NCBI RefSeq assembly: GCF_030758295.1
Contig: NZ_CP132335.1
Location: 3,448,412-3,512,411, forward strand
Origin: Pararhizobium sp. IMCC21322
GTDB taxonomy: Bacteria; Pseudomonadota; Alphaproteobacteria; Rhizobiales; GCA-2746425
Direction of reading: 5' to 3'
Length of the DNA stretch: 64,000 bases
Numbering within the stretch: position 1 is the first letter of the stretch; every line of letters starts with the position of its first letter. This document shows positions 19,366 to 28,765 of the stretch, piece by piece. Made by a program: the position numbers and the translations under genes. The notes under the pieces are model-generated. The model was not told the origin of the DNA, searched no databases, and saw nothing but the letters and a program-made list of their open reading frames with translations.

Positions 19366-19632
19366 ATGCCCACCATTACACTCGCAACGACAGGAACCAA
19401 CAAAGAGAATATTCTGACAGTCACCTTGCAAGGCATTGGCCATGGCGGAGGCGCACGCTGGGGCGGCGTAAATGGCTTTCAGTTCAACGAGACTGCCAAT
19501 GTGCCCGCCGGCAAGTACAAGGCCACATTCACAGTGCCGGGATACACAAATGATGAAGATATTGAGATCCGCGGAAGCGGCACGCTGACCGTGGAAGACA
19601 ATGAGGATAACTACGATATTTCTTTTGCATGA
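19366..19632 (+). CDS. Small beta-rich protein of unknown function, last of the cassette
   Basis: 88-aa protein that I do not recognise. It alternates polar and hydrophobic residues throughout (ITLATTGTNKENILTVTLQGIG, KYKATFTVPGY, IEIRGSGTLTVEDNEDNYDISFA), as in a small beta-sandwich, and is acidic at its C-terminus. AAGAAAGGAAATCCC precedes the ATG. It is 59 bases after paralogue B on the same strand and thus probably belongs to the same unit. Its size and position suggest a partner or accessory subunit of the two larger proteins. Confidence 0.68.
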   Translation: MPTITLATTGTNKENILTVTLQGIGHGGGARWGGVNGFQFNETANVPAGKYKATFTVPGYTNDEDIEIRGSGTLTVEDNEDNYDISFA

Positions 19633-19684
19633 TGAGATCAGGGAACCCGGCAAATAAATGGTTTCAGACACTATTTACAGCGCT

Positions 19685-20059
19685 TCAACCTTCACTTTCC
19701 TGCCGGGAAACCCACCAAACTGTGCCGTTCTTGTCGCGGACACCGCCTCTGCGGTCGCCGTCATCTTTCACTTCCAGCTTTTGAACAAGCGTGCCACCGG
19801 CATTGATGGCCCTGACAAACACGGCTTCAACGTCAGAGACATAAAGATGGATATGCGCGTTGGACCCTCCCGGCATCTGGCCGATCATGACAACACTGTC
19901 ACCTATACGAGCCTCCGCATGCATGATCTCACCATTGTCTCTCAGATGCACCCGCAGCTGCTCACCAGAAAACGCATCGCGAATAAAGTTCAGAGTTGCC
20001 TGCGCATCATCGACAATCAGATAGGGTGAAATGTCCGTATAGCCAGTTGGTTTATACAT
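19685..20059 (-). CDS. VOC-family (glyoxalase/bleomycin-resistance-like) protein
   Basis: 124-aa protein with the paired beta-alpha-beta-beta-beta fold of the vicinal-oxygen-chelate superfamily, closest in pattern to the PhnB-like branch (SPYLIVDDAQATLNFIRDAFSGE, then VVMIGQMPGG, HIHLYVSDVEAVFVRAINAGG and the ending DKNGTVWWVSR). Some of these bind metal and act on small metabolites; others are non-catalytic. It lies 71 bases downstream of hutU on the same strand and could be the last gene of the hut operon, although no link to histidine breakdown is established. Confidence 0.84.
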   Translation of the reverse strand: MYKPTGYTDISPYLIVDDAQATLNFIRDAFSGEQLRVHLRDNGEIMHAEARIGDSVVMIGQMPGGSNAHIHLYVSDVEAVFVRAINAGGTLVQKLEVKDDGDRRGGVRDKNGTVWWVSRQESEG

Positions 20060-20130
20060 GTCTGCACCTCCTAAGCCCAGACTCTAGCAAGCAAGGCTTT
20101 TGATGTGAAGACGCCTGACTGAAAACCCGA

Positions 20131-21801
20131 TCAATTGCCCAGGATTCCTGGCAGGCGAAGATTGTTTTCCTGTGCGCATTCAATAGCGTCTTCGTAGCCA
20201 GCATCCGCATGGCGCATCACGCCGGTGGCGGGATCGTTCCATAACACACGTTCAATCCGCCGGTCTGCATCTTCTGTACCGTCACAGCAGATCACCATGC
20301 CTGAATGCTGGGAAAAGCCCATACCAACACCGCCACCATGGTGCAAAGACACCCAAGTCGCTCCGCTGGCCGTATTCAACAAAGCATTCAAAAGTGGCCA
20401 GTCTGATACAGCATCAGACCCGTCCTTCATGGCCTCGGTCTCGCGGTTCGGAGACGCCACGGAGCCAGAATCCAGATGATCGCGTCCAATGACAATTGGT
20501 GCGGATAATTCGCCATTCCGGACCATTTCATTGAAAGCCAGGCCCAGCTTGTCCCGCACCCCAAGACCGACCCAGCAAATTCGGGCTGGCAGCCCCTGAA
20601 ATGCAATGCGCTCGCGTGCCATATCCAGCCAGTTATGCAGATGTTCGTCCTGAATAAGTTCCTTCACCTTGGCATCGGTCTTGTAAATGTCTTCCGGATC
20701 GCCTGACAGCGCGCACCAGCGGAACGGGCCGATGCCCCGGCAGAACAACGGGCGAATATACGCCGGTACAAACCCCGGAAACGCAAAGGCATTTTCCAGC
20801 CCCTCATCCTTGGCCACCTGACGGATATTATTGCCATAATCCAGCGTAGGGACGCCTTTGTTCCAGAAATCCACCATCGCAGCTACCTGCACTTTCATGG
20901 AAGCACGGGCGGCTTTCTCAACTGCCTTTGGATCGCTTTCCTGTTTTTCTCGCCATTCCGCCACGGTCCAACCCTGAGGCAAATAGCCATGAACAGGATC
21001 ATGCGCACTTGTCTGATCGGTCACAATATCGGGATGAACTCCGCGTTTCACCAGTTCCGGAAATACATCAGCCGCATTGCCAATCAGGGCGACAGATTTT
21101 GCTTCACCGGCTTTGGTCCAGCGCTCGATCATGGCCAGCGCTTCATCCAGTGAATTGGTCTTTTCATCGACATAGCGTGTACGAAGACGAAAATCCGCAC
21201 GGGTTTCATCGCATTCCACGGCAAGGCAGCAAGCCCCGGCCATCACGGCTGCAAGCGGCTGCGCACCGCCCATGCCGCCAAGACCGCCGGTCAGTATCCA
21301 TTTACCGGTGAGAGAACCACCATAATGCTGACGACCCGCCTCAACAAAGGTTTCATAAGTGCCCTGAACAATGCCCTGCGTTCCAATGTAAATCCACGAT
21401 CCGGCCGTCATCTGGCCATACATCGCCAGACCTTTTTTATCCAATTCGTTGAAATGATCCCAGTTTGCCCAGTGCGGAACCAGATTGGAATTGGCAATCA
21501 GGACACGCGGCGCGTCCTTGTGAGTTTTGAATACACCAACCGGCTTACCGGACTGAACCAACAGGGTTTCATCATCTTCAAGGTCTTTCAGACTGGCAAC
21601 AATCTGATCGAAATCATGCCATGTCCGTGCAGCACGACCAATGCCGCCATAGACCACCAATTCGTGCGGGTTCTCCGCGACATCCGGATGCAGGTTGTTC
21701 ATCAGCATCCGCAACGGCGCTTCGGTCAGCCAGCTTTTGGCATTCAACTCAGTGCCAGTGGGCGGATAGACGTCACGAGAATTTTTACGAGGGTCATTCA
21801 T
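20131..21801 (-). CDS. hutU: Urocanate hydratase
   Basis: Second enzyme of histidine degradation: adds water to urocanate to form imidazolonepropionate using tightly bound NAD+ as an electrophile. The 556-aa protein has normal length, with the NAD-binding [13 protein letters not shown] motif, [18 protein letters not shown], and the C-terminal [19 protein letters not shown] sequence typical of urocanase. Its start overlaps the hutG stop by four bases, indicating translational coupling. It is the last structural hut gene of a minus-strand operon hutI-hutH-hutG-hutU. Confidence 0.97.
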   Translation of the reverse strand: MNDPRKNSRDVYPPTGTELNAKSWLTEAPLRMLMNNLHPDVAENPHELVVYGGIGRAARTWHDFDQIVASLKDLEDDETLLVQSGKPVGVFKTHKDAPRVLIANSNLVPHWANWDHFNELDKKGLAMYGQMTAGSWIYIGTQGIVQGTYETFVEAGRQHYGGSLTGKWILTGGLGGMGGAQPLAAVMAGACCLAVECDETRADFRLRTRYVDEKTNSLDEALAMIERWTKAGEAKSVALIGNAADVFPELVKRGVHPDIVTDQTSAHDPVHGYLPQGWTVAEWREKQESDPKAVEKAARASMKVQVAAMVDFWNKGVPTLDYGNNIRQVAKDEGLENAFAFPGFVPAYIRPLFCRGIGPFRWCALSGDPEDIYKTDAKVKELIQDEHLHNWLDMARERIAFQGLPARICWVGLGVRDKLGLAFNEMVRNGELSAPIVIGRDHLDSGSVASPNRETEAMKDGSDAVSDWPLLNALLNTASGATWVSLHHGGGVGMGFSQHSGMVICCDGTEDADRRIERVLWNDPATGVMRHADAGYEDAIECAQENNLRLPGILGN

Positions 21802-22595
21802 CTTGTTGATTCCTGTATTCCTTGCCCGAGGGCCGTCAGAATTTCGGTCAGATAGGGACGCAATTGCGCTGCAAGATCAGGCCGGTAGGTCCAAGGCACC
21901 GCCTCATCCATGTAGGCGCGCTGCGCCAATTCCATCTGGATGGCATGCACGCCGGTTTTCGGCTGGCCATAGTGACGGGTCGTCCACCCACCCTTGAAGC
22001 GCCCATTGATCACATGGTCGTAACCCACTGCGTTCCTGCAGATATCAAGAGTGGCAGCTTCAAGCGAATTTGCACAGGTCACACCATTATTTGTGCCAAT
22101 GCTGAACACCGGCAGCGTGCCTTCAAACAGAAAAGGAATATGCGAGCGAATGGAATGACAATCATAAAGAATGGCGTAGCCGTGGATGGCTTTGACACGC
22201 GCAATCTCAGCAAGAAGCGCATCATGATAGGGTTTATGAAAGGCCACCCGACGCTGCTCACATTCACTGTCGGTCGGCTCTTCACCGTCCAGCCAGATAG
22301 GATTTCCATCAAAGTCCGTGGTCGGACAAAGGCCAGTGGTATTCTGTCCGGGATAAAGCGAGTGCCCCTCAGGATCACGATTGGCATCAATGACATAGCG
22401 ATGAAACGACGCCCTCACGACTGTCTGTCCAGGCAGCAAGCCTTCATATAAGCGCGTGATATGCCAATCTGTATCAGCAAGGCCTTTGCCGCGCTCGTTC
22501 AACCGTGCGTGTAGTTCCTCCGGCACATATGTGCCACCATGGGGTTGGCCGAGAACAACAGGGTTGTTGCCTTGCTCTACATCAACCGGGTTCAT
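21798..22595 (-). CDS. hutG: N-formylglutamate deformylase
   Basis: Last step of the five-step hut pathway: hydrolyses N-formylglutamate (made by HutF) to glutamate and formate. The 265-aa protein shows family motifs [25 protein letters not shown], the metal-site-like [16 protein letters not shown], and [13 protein letters not shown]. Both ends overlap its neighbours by four bases (ATGA with hutH upstream and hutU downstream), so the three genes are tightly coupled. Together with hutF in this window it shows that the organism uses the formylglutamate branch and not the direct formiminoglutamase. Confidence 0.95.
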   Translation of the reverse strand: MNPVDVEQGNNPVVLGQPHGGTYVPEELHARLNERGKGLADTDWHITRLYEGLLPGQTVVRASFHRYVIDANRDPEGHSLYPGQNTTGLCPTTDFDGNPIWLDGEEPTDSECEQRRVAFHKPYHDALLAEIARVKAIHGYAILYDCHSIRSHIPFLFEGTLPVFSIGTNNGVTCANSLEAATLDICRNAVGYDHVINGRFKGGWTTRHYGQPKTGVHAIQMELAQRAYMDEAVPWTYRPDLAAQLRPYLTEILTALGQGIQESTR

Positions 22596-24142
22596 GCCGC
22601 CAACTCCGGCAAGTCAGTCCCGGAAGCCTGCAAAATTTCCAGCGAAGAGACCAACTGACAGGCGGCCTCCAGATCAGGTGCCATGTAACGATCTTCACCG
22701 ATTGTCTCTACATCTGCACGCAGTCGCGCCAGAACGTTTTGCAAAGGTTTGCTGGTCGCCAGCGGCGCACGAAACTCAATCCCCTGTGCCGCACACAGCA
22801 ATTCCACGCCCAAAATGTTGTTCAGATTGGCCGTCATCCGCAACAGACGACGCGCACCATGGGCAGCCATGGACACATGGTCTTCCTGATTGGCACTGGT
22901 CGGCGTGCTGTCTGTCACGCACGGATTGGCCAGATGTTTGTTCTCACTCATCAAAGCCGCAGTCGTAACTTCGGCGATCATCAAGCCCGAATTCAAACCC
23001 GGATTGGGTGTCAGAAAGGGTGGCAAATCATGGTTCAGCGCAGGATCGACCATCAGCGCAATACGGCGCTGCGCAATGGCCCCGATTTCGGCAATGGCCA
23101 ACGCAATCATGTCAGCTGCAAAGCCAACCGGCTCGGCATGAAAATTACCGCCAGACACGATGATTTCCGGGTCCGTCAGAACCAGTGGATTATCGGTCGC
23201 CGCATTCGCTTCAATCTCAAGCGTCATGGCAGCCTGGCGCAACACATCCATCGCAGCGCCTGTCACCTGCGGCTGACAGCGAATGCAATATGGGTCCTGC
23301 ACCCTTGTATCGTCCTCAATATGGCTTTCGCGGATGATGGAGCCGTCCAACAGCGCACGGATAGAGGCCGCAGCTTCGATCTGGCCGCGATGGCCCCGCA
23401 AAGCATGTATTTCGGGCTGAGTGGGAGCCGTAGAGCCCATAATGGCATCCGTAGACATGGCGGAGGTCACAAGCGCGTTCTGGGCAGCCCGCCATGCTTC
23501 AAACAGACCAGCCAGTGCAAACGCGGTTGAAAACTGGGTTCCGTTGATAAAGGCCAGACCTTCCTTGGGGCCAAGAATAACCGGTGTCAGACCGGCTTTC
23601 TCCAGAGCCTCAGCTCCGGACATCACTGTGCCCTGATACTCTGCCCGGCCTTCACCAATCACAACAGCGGTCATATGCGCCAGCGGCGCCAGATCGCCCG
23701 AAGCGCCAACGGAACCCTGTGCCGGGATGACAGGCGTTACGCCCCGCGCCAGCATCTGCTCCAGCAACTCCACGCAATCCCACCTGACGCCAGAGGCACC
23801 ACGCCCGAAGGACAGCAGCTTCAAAGACATCATCAGCCGAACCATATGGCGCGGGATTGACTCACCAACACCGCAGCAATGGCTCAAAATGAGATTACGC
23901 TGCAGTGTTGCTGCATCTTCCGAAGCAATTTTGATACTGGCAAGTTTTCCAAAGCCGGTGTTCACGCCATAAATCGGCACATCACCTTGCGCGGCAATCC
24001 GTATGCGCTGGGCCGCGTTCTCAACCGCGTCCTTGCAAACCCGATCCAGCTTTACGCACGCACCATGCCAATAAACATCGCCCAATTCACTTAGTGATAC
24101 CTGGCCGGGGGTCAGAACCAACTCAGTCAAACGCGCCTCCAT
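22592..24142 (-). CDS. hutH: Histidine ammonia-lyase
   Basis: First step of histidine catabolism: deaminates histidine to urocanate. The Ala-Ser-Gly triad that cyclises to the MIO cofactor lies in [14 protein letters not shown] (residues 147-149). I chose the ATG that gives [13 protein letters not shown] and a 516-aa protein, the normal family length; the frame is open 46 codons further upstream, but that stretch overlaps hutI. With this start the gene overlaps the 3' end of hutI by 20 bases, so translation is probably coupled. Confidence 0.96.
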   Translation of the reverse strand: MEARLTELVLTPGQVSLSELGDVYWHGACVKLDRVCKDAVENAAQRIRIAAQGDVPIYGVNTGFGKLASIKIASEDAATLQRNLILSHCCGVGESIPRHMVRLMMSLKLLSFGRGASGVRWDCVELLEQMLARGVTPVIPAQGSVGASGDLAPLAHMTAVVIGEGRAEYQGTVMSGAEALEKAGLTPVILGPKEGLAFINGTQFSTAFALAGLFEAWRAAQNALVTSAMSTDAIMGSTAPTQPEIHALRGHRGQIEAAASIRALLDGSIIRESHIEDDTRVQDPYCIRCQPQVTGAAMDVLRQAAMTLEIEANAATDNPLVLTDPEIIVSGGNFHAEPVGFAADMIALAIAEIGAIAQRRIALMVDPALNHDLPPFLTPNPGLNSGLMIAEVTTAALMSENKHLANPCVTDSTPTSANQEDHVSMAAHGARRLLRMTANLNNILGVELLCAAQGIEFRAPLATSKPLQNVLARLRADVETIGEDRYMAPDLEAACQLVSSLEILQASGTDLPELAA

Positions 24143-25340
24143 AAATGCGCTTTTCCAGCGCGTTGAAACCGATGCGATAGGACAGCTCGGCAGGGTGCTC
24201 GACGTTCCAGATGGCCAAATCGGCACGTTGGCCAATTGCAATTGTTCCCGTGTCTGAAAGACCCAAAGCTGACGCGGCATTGCGCGTCGCGCCCGCCAAG
24301 GCTTCTTCCGGCGTCATTCGAAACAACGTGCAGGCCATATTCATGGATAGGAGCAGCGATGAAGTCGGCGACGAACCCGGATTGCAGTCAGTCGCCACAG
24401 CCATAGTCACACCGTGTTTGCGCATCAGCGAAACAGGCGGCTTTTGGGTTTCGCGAAGTGTGTAGAATGCGCCGGGCAATAACACGGCGACCGTGCCACA
24501 GCGTGCCATCGCAGCCACCCCATCTTCATCCAGATATTCCAGATGATCAGCCGAGAGAGCTTGATAGTAAGCAGCAAGCTTTGCCCCGCCCAAATTGGAT
24601 AATTGCTCAGCATGAAGCTTAATCGGCAATCCAAGTTCTCGCGCCACATCAAAGACGCGTGAAATCTGATCGGGTGTAAAACCAATACCCTCGCAAAACC
24701 CGTCCACCGCATCCACCAGACCTTCGGCGTGAGCAAGACGCAGTGTCGGAATGCACACATCATCAATATAGGCATCAGGCTTGCCGCTATACTCCGGCGG
24801 AACTGCATGAGCTCCCAAAAACGTGGTTTGAATACGGACCGGGCGCAGCGTGGCAATGCGCCGTGCGACCCTCAGCATTTTTAACTCGGTTGCTTGATCA
24901 AGCCCGTAACCCGACTTGATTTCAATCAGACTGACGCCTTCTGCGATCATGGCGTCAATGCGTGGCAGCGCATCGGCCAGCAGATCGACTTCGCTGGCGG
25001 CCCGGGTAGAGCGAACGGTTGAGACAATGCCCCCACCGGCCCTGGCAACTTCCTCATAAGAGGCACCGTTCAGGCGCATCTCGAATTCCTGCGCGCGGTT
25101 GCCACCATGCACTGCATGGGTGTGGCAATCAATCAGAGAAGGCGTTACCAGGTTCTGACCAAATTCATGTCTGGAATATGCTGAAAAGCTGTCGGGCAAG
25201 TCAGCCTCTGGGCCAACCCAAACGATCATTCCATCAGCAACCGCAATGGCAGCGTTTTCCAGCAAGCCATACGCTTCGCCGCTATCAGGGCTCATCGTTG
25301 CGGCTGATCGACAGGTCAGGACATAAGGATCGTGGGTCAT
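24123..25340 (-). CDS. hutI: Imidazolonepropionase
   Basis: Third hut step: opens the imidazolone ring to formiminoglutamate. This 405-aa metal-dependent amidohydrolase has the first metal motif [24 protein letters not shown] in the middle of the barrel, and [12 protein letters not shown] near the end. It is the first gene of the minus-strand hutI-H-G-U operon. Its start is 53 bases from a HutC-type palindrome lying in the region divergent from hutF. Confidence 0.96.
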   Translation of the reverse strand: MTHDPYVLTCRSAATMSPDSGEAYGLLENAAIAVADGMIVWVGPEADLPDSFSAYSRHEFGQNLVTPSLIDCHTHAVHGGNRAQEFEMRLNGASYEEVARAGGGIVSTVRSTRAASEVDLLADALPRIDAMIAEGVSLIEIKSGYGLDQATELKMLRVARRIATLRPVRIQTTFLGAHAVPPEYSGKPDAYIDDVCIPTLRLAHAEGLVDAVDGFCEGIGFTPDQISRVFDVARELGLPIKLHAEQLSNLGGAKLAAYYQALSADHLEYLDEDGVAAMARCGTVAVLLPGAFYTLRETQKPPVSLMRKHGVTMAVATDCNPGSSPTSSLLLSMNMACTLFRMTPEEALAGATRNAASALGLSDTGTIAIGQRADLAIWNVEHPAELSYRIGFNALEKRIYGGAFD

Positions 25341-25392
25341 CGCTCTTCAATTTTGTGATTGTCAGACCCCACCATAATCCGGTAAGAATAAT

Positions 25393-25404
25393 ATGTCTAT
25401 ACAT
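25393..25404. promoter_or_regulatory. HutC operator between hutI and hutF
   Basis: Palindrome ATGTCTATACAT in the divergent hutI/hutF region. The core TGTCTATACA fits the TGTMTATACA pattern of HutC sites known from pseudomonads. It lies 13 bases before the hutF start, where repressor would block hutF, and could also act on the hutI promoter. Confidence 0.8.
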
Positions 25405-25416
25405 AAGGAATGTCAG

Positions 25417-26787
25417 ATGAGAATCTTTTCAAATCGTGCCTGGCTCTCAACCAACTGGACTGAAAATGTGCGCGTCACCATTGATGACGGCACAATCACC
25501 GAAATTGAGAGAGTGGTAAGCGCTGATCCAGCCGACATTCAGGTAGATACGCTTTTGCCAGCACAGGCGAATTTGCACAGCCACAGCTTTCAACGCGCCA
25601 TGGCCGGCATGACTGAGTACCGTGCCGCCGGACGAGACAGTTTCTGGACATGGCGGACCCTGATGTACAAGTTTCTGGACCACCTCACGCCAGAGCAGAT
25701 GGAAGCCATTGCAGCCCTGGTTTTCATGGAAATGCAGGAAGCTGGATATGCATCCGTTGGAGAGTTTCACTATGTCCACCACCAGCCTGGCGGGCAATTC
25801 TATGACAATCGCTCAGAACTATCAGCGCGCATTCTTGCGGCAGCATTGAAAACCGGCATCGGGCTTACGCATCTGCCGGTGCTGTACACTTATGGCGGCG
25901 TTGAGAAAGCACCGCTGGCAGGAGGCCAGAAGCGTTTTGGCAATTCTGTCGACGAGTTCTTCCTGTTACTGGAAGAAATTGAACTGGCAATGATCGATAC
26001 ACCGGCAGATTACCAGCTTGGCATTGCGCCCCATTCACTACGCGCGACCTCCCCTGAAGAATTGAGCGAACTCATATCGCGCCATGACACAGGGCCAATC
26101 CACATGCACATTGCCGAACAGCCGAAGGAAGTTCTTGAAGTCTCTCAATGGCTGGGACAAAGGCCTGTAGAATGGTTGCTGGAGCATCATGATGTAACAC
26201 CAAACTGGTGCCTCATTCACGCAACGCACATGACCGATGCAGAAACCAAAGCCCTTGCCCGCTCTGGCGCCGTGGTAGGCCTGTGCCCCATAACAGAAGC
26301 CAATCTGGGTGATGGGCCGTTCAATGGAGCCACATTCCTTGAGGCGGGTGGAAAATTCGGCATTGGGTCGGATTCAAATATCCGAATTTCGGTGGCGGAA
26401 GAACTGCGCACATTGGAATACAGCCAACGCATGCGCGATTTGAACCGCAACATATTGGTAAAAAAATCAGGGTCTGTCGGGCAAAACCTTTATCTCAGTG
26501 CCGCTCATGGTAGCGCTCAAGCCATCAACCGAAACGCAGGCAAGATTGAAACAGGATTTTTGGCAGATCTTGTGGCGATAGATAGCACAAGCCAATATCT
26601 GTGCGCCCTTACTCCAGAGCAATTGTTTGACGGATTTTGCTTCCCCGCAGATGACCATGTCATAACCGATCTTTGGTCCGCCGGGCGGCATATGGTTCAG
26701 GACGGCAGACACGTTAAACGCGATAAAATCCTGACGGATTACCGCAAGGCAATTCGTGATCTGACCGGAGCACTGAACACTGGGTAA
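25417..26787 (+). CDS. hutF: Formimidoylglutamate deiminase
   Basis: Fourth hut step in this pathway: converts N-formiminoglutamate to N-formylglutamate and ammonia. This 456-aa amidohydrolase has the metal motif NLHSHSFQRAM, the HutF-typical sequence SFWTWRTLMY, then IAPHSLRATS, IHMHIAEQPKE, and GIGSDSNIRIS late in the barrel. I placed the start at the ATG preceded by AAGGA; an ATG eight codons upstream lies inside the HutC palindrome and is less likely. It is followed by hutC on the same strand. Confidence 0.95.
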   Translation: MRIFSNRAWLSTNWTENVRVTIDDGTITEIERVVSADPADIQVDTLLPAQANLHSHSFQRAMAGMTEYRAAGRDSFWTWRTLMYKFLDHLTPEQMEAIAALVFMEMQEAGYASVGEFHYVHHQPGGQFYDNRSELSARILAAALKTGIGLTHLPVLYTYGGVEKAPLAGGQKRFGNSVDEFFLLLEEIELAMIDTPADYQLGIAPHSLRATSPEELSELISRHDTGPIHMHIAEQPKEVLEVSQWLGQRPVEWLLEHHDVTPNWCLIHATHMTDAETKALARSGAVVGLCPITEANLGDGPFNGATFLEAGGKFGIGSDSNIRISVAEELRTLEYSQRMRDLNRNILVKKSGSVGQNLYLSAAHGSAQAINRNAGKIETGFLADLVAIDSTSQYLCALTPEQLFDGFCFPADDHVITDLWSAGRHMVQDGRHVKRDKILTDYRKAIRDLTGALNTG

Positions 26788-26844
26788 ATCCGAAGGATTG
26801 TGGAAAGCGGAAATCACACAAGCCGGTTTCCTCTCACCTTTAAC

Positions 26845-26856
26845 ATGTATATACTT
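26845..26856. promoter_or_regulatory. HutC operator before hutC (autoregulation)
   Basis: ATGTATATACTT, matching the other three sites at 10 of 12 or more positions, ends five bases before the hutC ATG. Its core TGTATATACT differs from the perfect palindrome only in the final base. Placement over the translation start region fits autorepression. Confidence 0.72.
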
Positions 26857-26861
26857 GGGGA

Positions 26862-27623
26862 ATGAGAGCTGCCCCGAAAGCCCCTGAAGAGTCCGGTAAA
26901 GAATCTGGCAAAGACGAGCCCAGATCGCTGCATTTGCGGATTCTGGAAGAAGTTCAGGACAACATCGTCTCTGGCAGATGGCCGCCAGGATTTCGCATTC
27001 CCTTCGAAACCGAGATGGCACGCGAATATGGCTGCTCGCGCATGACCGTGAACAAGGTTTTGACGCAACTAACCCAATCCGGGCTTTTGGTCAGAAACCG
27101 CAAATCCGGCACCTTTGTTAAAGCCCCGCAATCCTTGTCAGCAGCATTGCAGATTACAAGCATCCGCACGGAAGTGGAGCAATCCGGCAAAACCTATTCC
27201 TACACGCTTCTGGGCGATGAGGTCCGGGCTTTGAAGGCAGAGGAACAAACCCGTTTTGGATTCCAGGAATTGGATCAAGTGCGTGAAATCACGTGCCTTC
27301 ATTCCGCAAATGGAGCACCATTTTGTCTGGAAGAACGCATCATCAACATGGAAGCGGTTCCTGAAATACGGCAGGTGGATTTTACAGAAGAAGCCCCCGG
27401 AAACTGGTTGCTTAAAAAGGTTCCGTGGAATTCAGCGGAACATCAGATCATGGCGGTCTCTGCCTCTGATCACGTCGCCAAAGCATTACAGATTGCAATG
27501 AGTGATGCCTGCCTTGTTGTCGAGCGGACGACGCAAAATGAAAAGGGGTATGTCACCTGGGCAAAATTGTCGTATCCAGGTGATCAGCATCGCATGTTTG
27601 CCAGTTTCACCCCAACCGGCTGA
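26862..27623 (+). CDS. hutC: HutC-type GntR repressor
   Basis: 253-aa GntR/HutC-family repressor. The winged helix-turn-helix is at about residues 22-88 (LRILEEVQDNIVSGRWPPG, then CSRMTVNKVLTQL and KSGTFV), and the UTRA effector domain fills the rest, with the HutC-like segment EHQIMAVSASDHVAKALQI. In pseudomonads HutC is a repressor released by urocanate. Sites of the same type precede this gene and three other promoters in the window. The gene converges with the FMN dehydrogenase gene, and their 3' ends overlap by 17 bases. Confidence 0.94.
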   Translation: MRAAPKAPEESGKESGKDEPRSLHLRILEEVQDNIVSGRWPPGFRIPFETEMAREYGCSRMTVNKVLTQLTQSGLLVRNRKSGTFVKAPQSLSAALQITSIRTEVEQSGKTYSYTLLGDEVRALKAEEQTRFGFQELDQVREITCLHSANGAPFCLEERIINMEAVPEIRQVDFTEEAPGNWLLKKVPWNSAEHQIMAVSASDHVAKALQIAMSDACLVVERTTQNEKGYVTWAKLSYPGDQHRMFASFTPTG

Positions 27624-28758
27624 CGCACTCTGCGCCATTGGACTGCAATTCCTTCACGCCTGACAGCCCCATCAATTTAAGTGTAATGGACAGTTCGACG
27701 GACAGAATATCGATTGCCTTTTCAACACCTTCACGCCCGCCAGCGGCCAGTCCAAAAGCGTAGGCACGTCCCAGCAGCACACCGCTTGCGCCCAAAGCAA
27801 GCGCAATGGCAATTTCACTGCCACGGCGAAAGCCACCATCGATCAAAACACAAAAATCCGGCCCCACCGCTTCCCGAACGGATGGCAGAACCGAAATTGT
27901 GGAACTGGCGAAATCCAGCTGACGACCACCATGATTTGAAATCACAACCGCATCTGCACCGCAGTCTTTGGCGATTTTGGCATCTTCAGCGGAAAGAATG
28001 CCTTTTACCACCAATCGTTTCTTCCATTTGCTACGCAGCCATTTGACATCATCCCAGGTCAGCGAAGCATCCAGCCGACCAGACAGGTTGGACGCCTGTT
28101 CCAGCGCGCCTTTGCCAAACTCCGGATAATCCGCCACCGCTTCCACATTGGGTGATCCGGCGCGCAGAATATCCAGACACCAGGCCGGACGCTGCATCAT
28201 GGAAAATGCGAGTGCAGGCGTAATTTTGGTAAGCGCCCGAAACCCATTCCGGACATCCTTCTCCCGCACAGAGGTAACCGAGGTATCTACGGTCAGGTAA
28301 AGCACATCAATGTCGGCATCGACAGCAGATTGCAGCAGATCTTCGACGAATGATTTATCGCGATCCATGTAAAGCTGGAACTGCAGATCACCGCCAACTT
28401 TCTTGCGAAGTGTCCCGATACTGCCGATTGAGAAGGTCGACAGGCACATAGGAATGCCCTTTGCCTTTGCCGCCTGTGCCGCAAGAACTTCACCTCGGCC
28501 CCGATACAGGCCCAAAAAACCAACCGGGCCCAGCATAAAGGGAAGCGCATGCTGCGAGCCAAGATAGTCACAGCTCAGATCAGGCATTTCCTTTTGCTTC
28601 AGAACACGTTGGGTCAGGCACCAATTGGAAAAATCAGTCCGGTTGCGCCCGGCCGTGGTCTCTGAAAACGCGCCGCCATCAATATAGTCAAAGAAGATTT
28701 TTGGCAGCCGTCGCTGCGCCAAAGTCCTCAAATCGTCAATGTTGACCACTTGCTTCAA
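27607..28758 (-). CDS. FMN-dependent 2-hydroxyacid dehydrogenase (lactate/mandelate type)
   Basis: 383-aa member of the LldD/mandelate dehydrogenase family, oxidising a 2-hydroxy acid to the 2-oxo acid. The catalytic set is present with numbering from this start: Tyr24 (FDYIDGG), Tyr130, Asp159 (TVDTS), Lys252 (VVKGI), His276 and Arg279 (SNHGGRQLD). The start is a TTG giving MKQVVNIDD, with AGGTG just upstream and typical N-terminal sequence for the family. It is the last gene of the HutC-linked operon. In this context imidazolelactate is a plausible substrate, but that is inference. Confidence 0.9.
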   Translation of the reverse strand: MKQVVNIDDLRTLAQRRLPKIFFDYIDGGAFSETTAGRNRTDFSNWCLTQRVLKQKEMPDLSCDYLGSQHALPFMLGPVGFLGLYRGRGEVLAAQAAKAKGIPMCLSTFSIGSIGTLRKKVGGDLQFQLYMDRDKSFVEDLLQSAVDADIDVLYLTVDTSVTSVREKDVRNGFRALTKITPALAFSMMQRPAWCLDILRAGSPNVEAVADYPEFGKGALEQASNLSGRLDASLTWDDVKWLRSKWKKRLVVKGILSAEDAKIAKDCGADAVVISNHGGRQLDFASSTISVLPSVREAVGPDFCVLIDGGFRRGSEIAIALALGASGVLLGRAYAFGLAAGGREGVEKAIDILSVELSITLKLMGLSGVKELQSNGAECVSRLG

Positions 28759-28765
28759 GGCGCAC

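Noticed and set aside
22505-23530. Long plus-strand open frame (341 codons) across hutG/hutH
   Set aside because: It is antisense to hutH, has no recognisable domain and has the Arg/His-rich composition of a shadow frame.
24143-24280. 46-codon N-terminal extension of hutH
   Set aside because: It overlaps hutI, has no histidase similarity, and the downstream ATG gives the normal family length.
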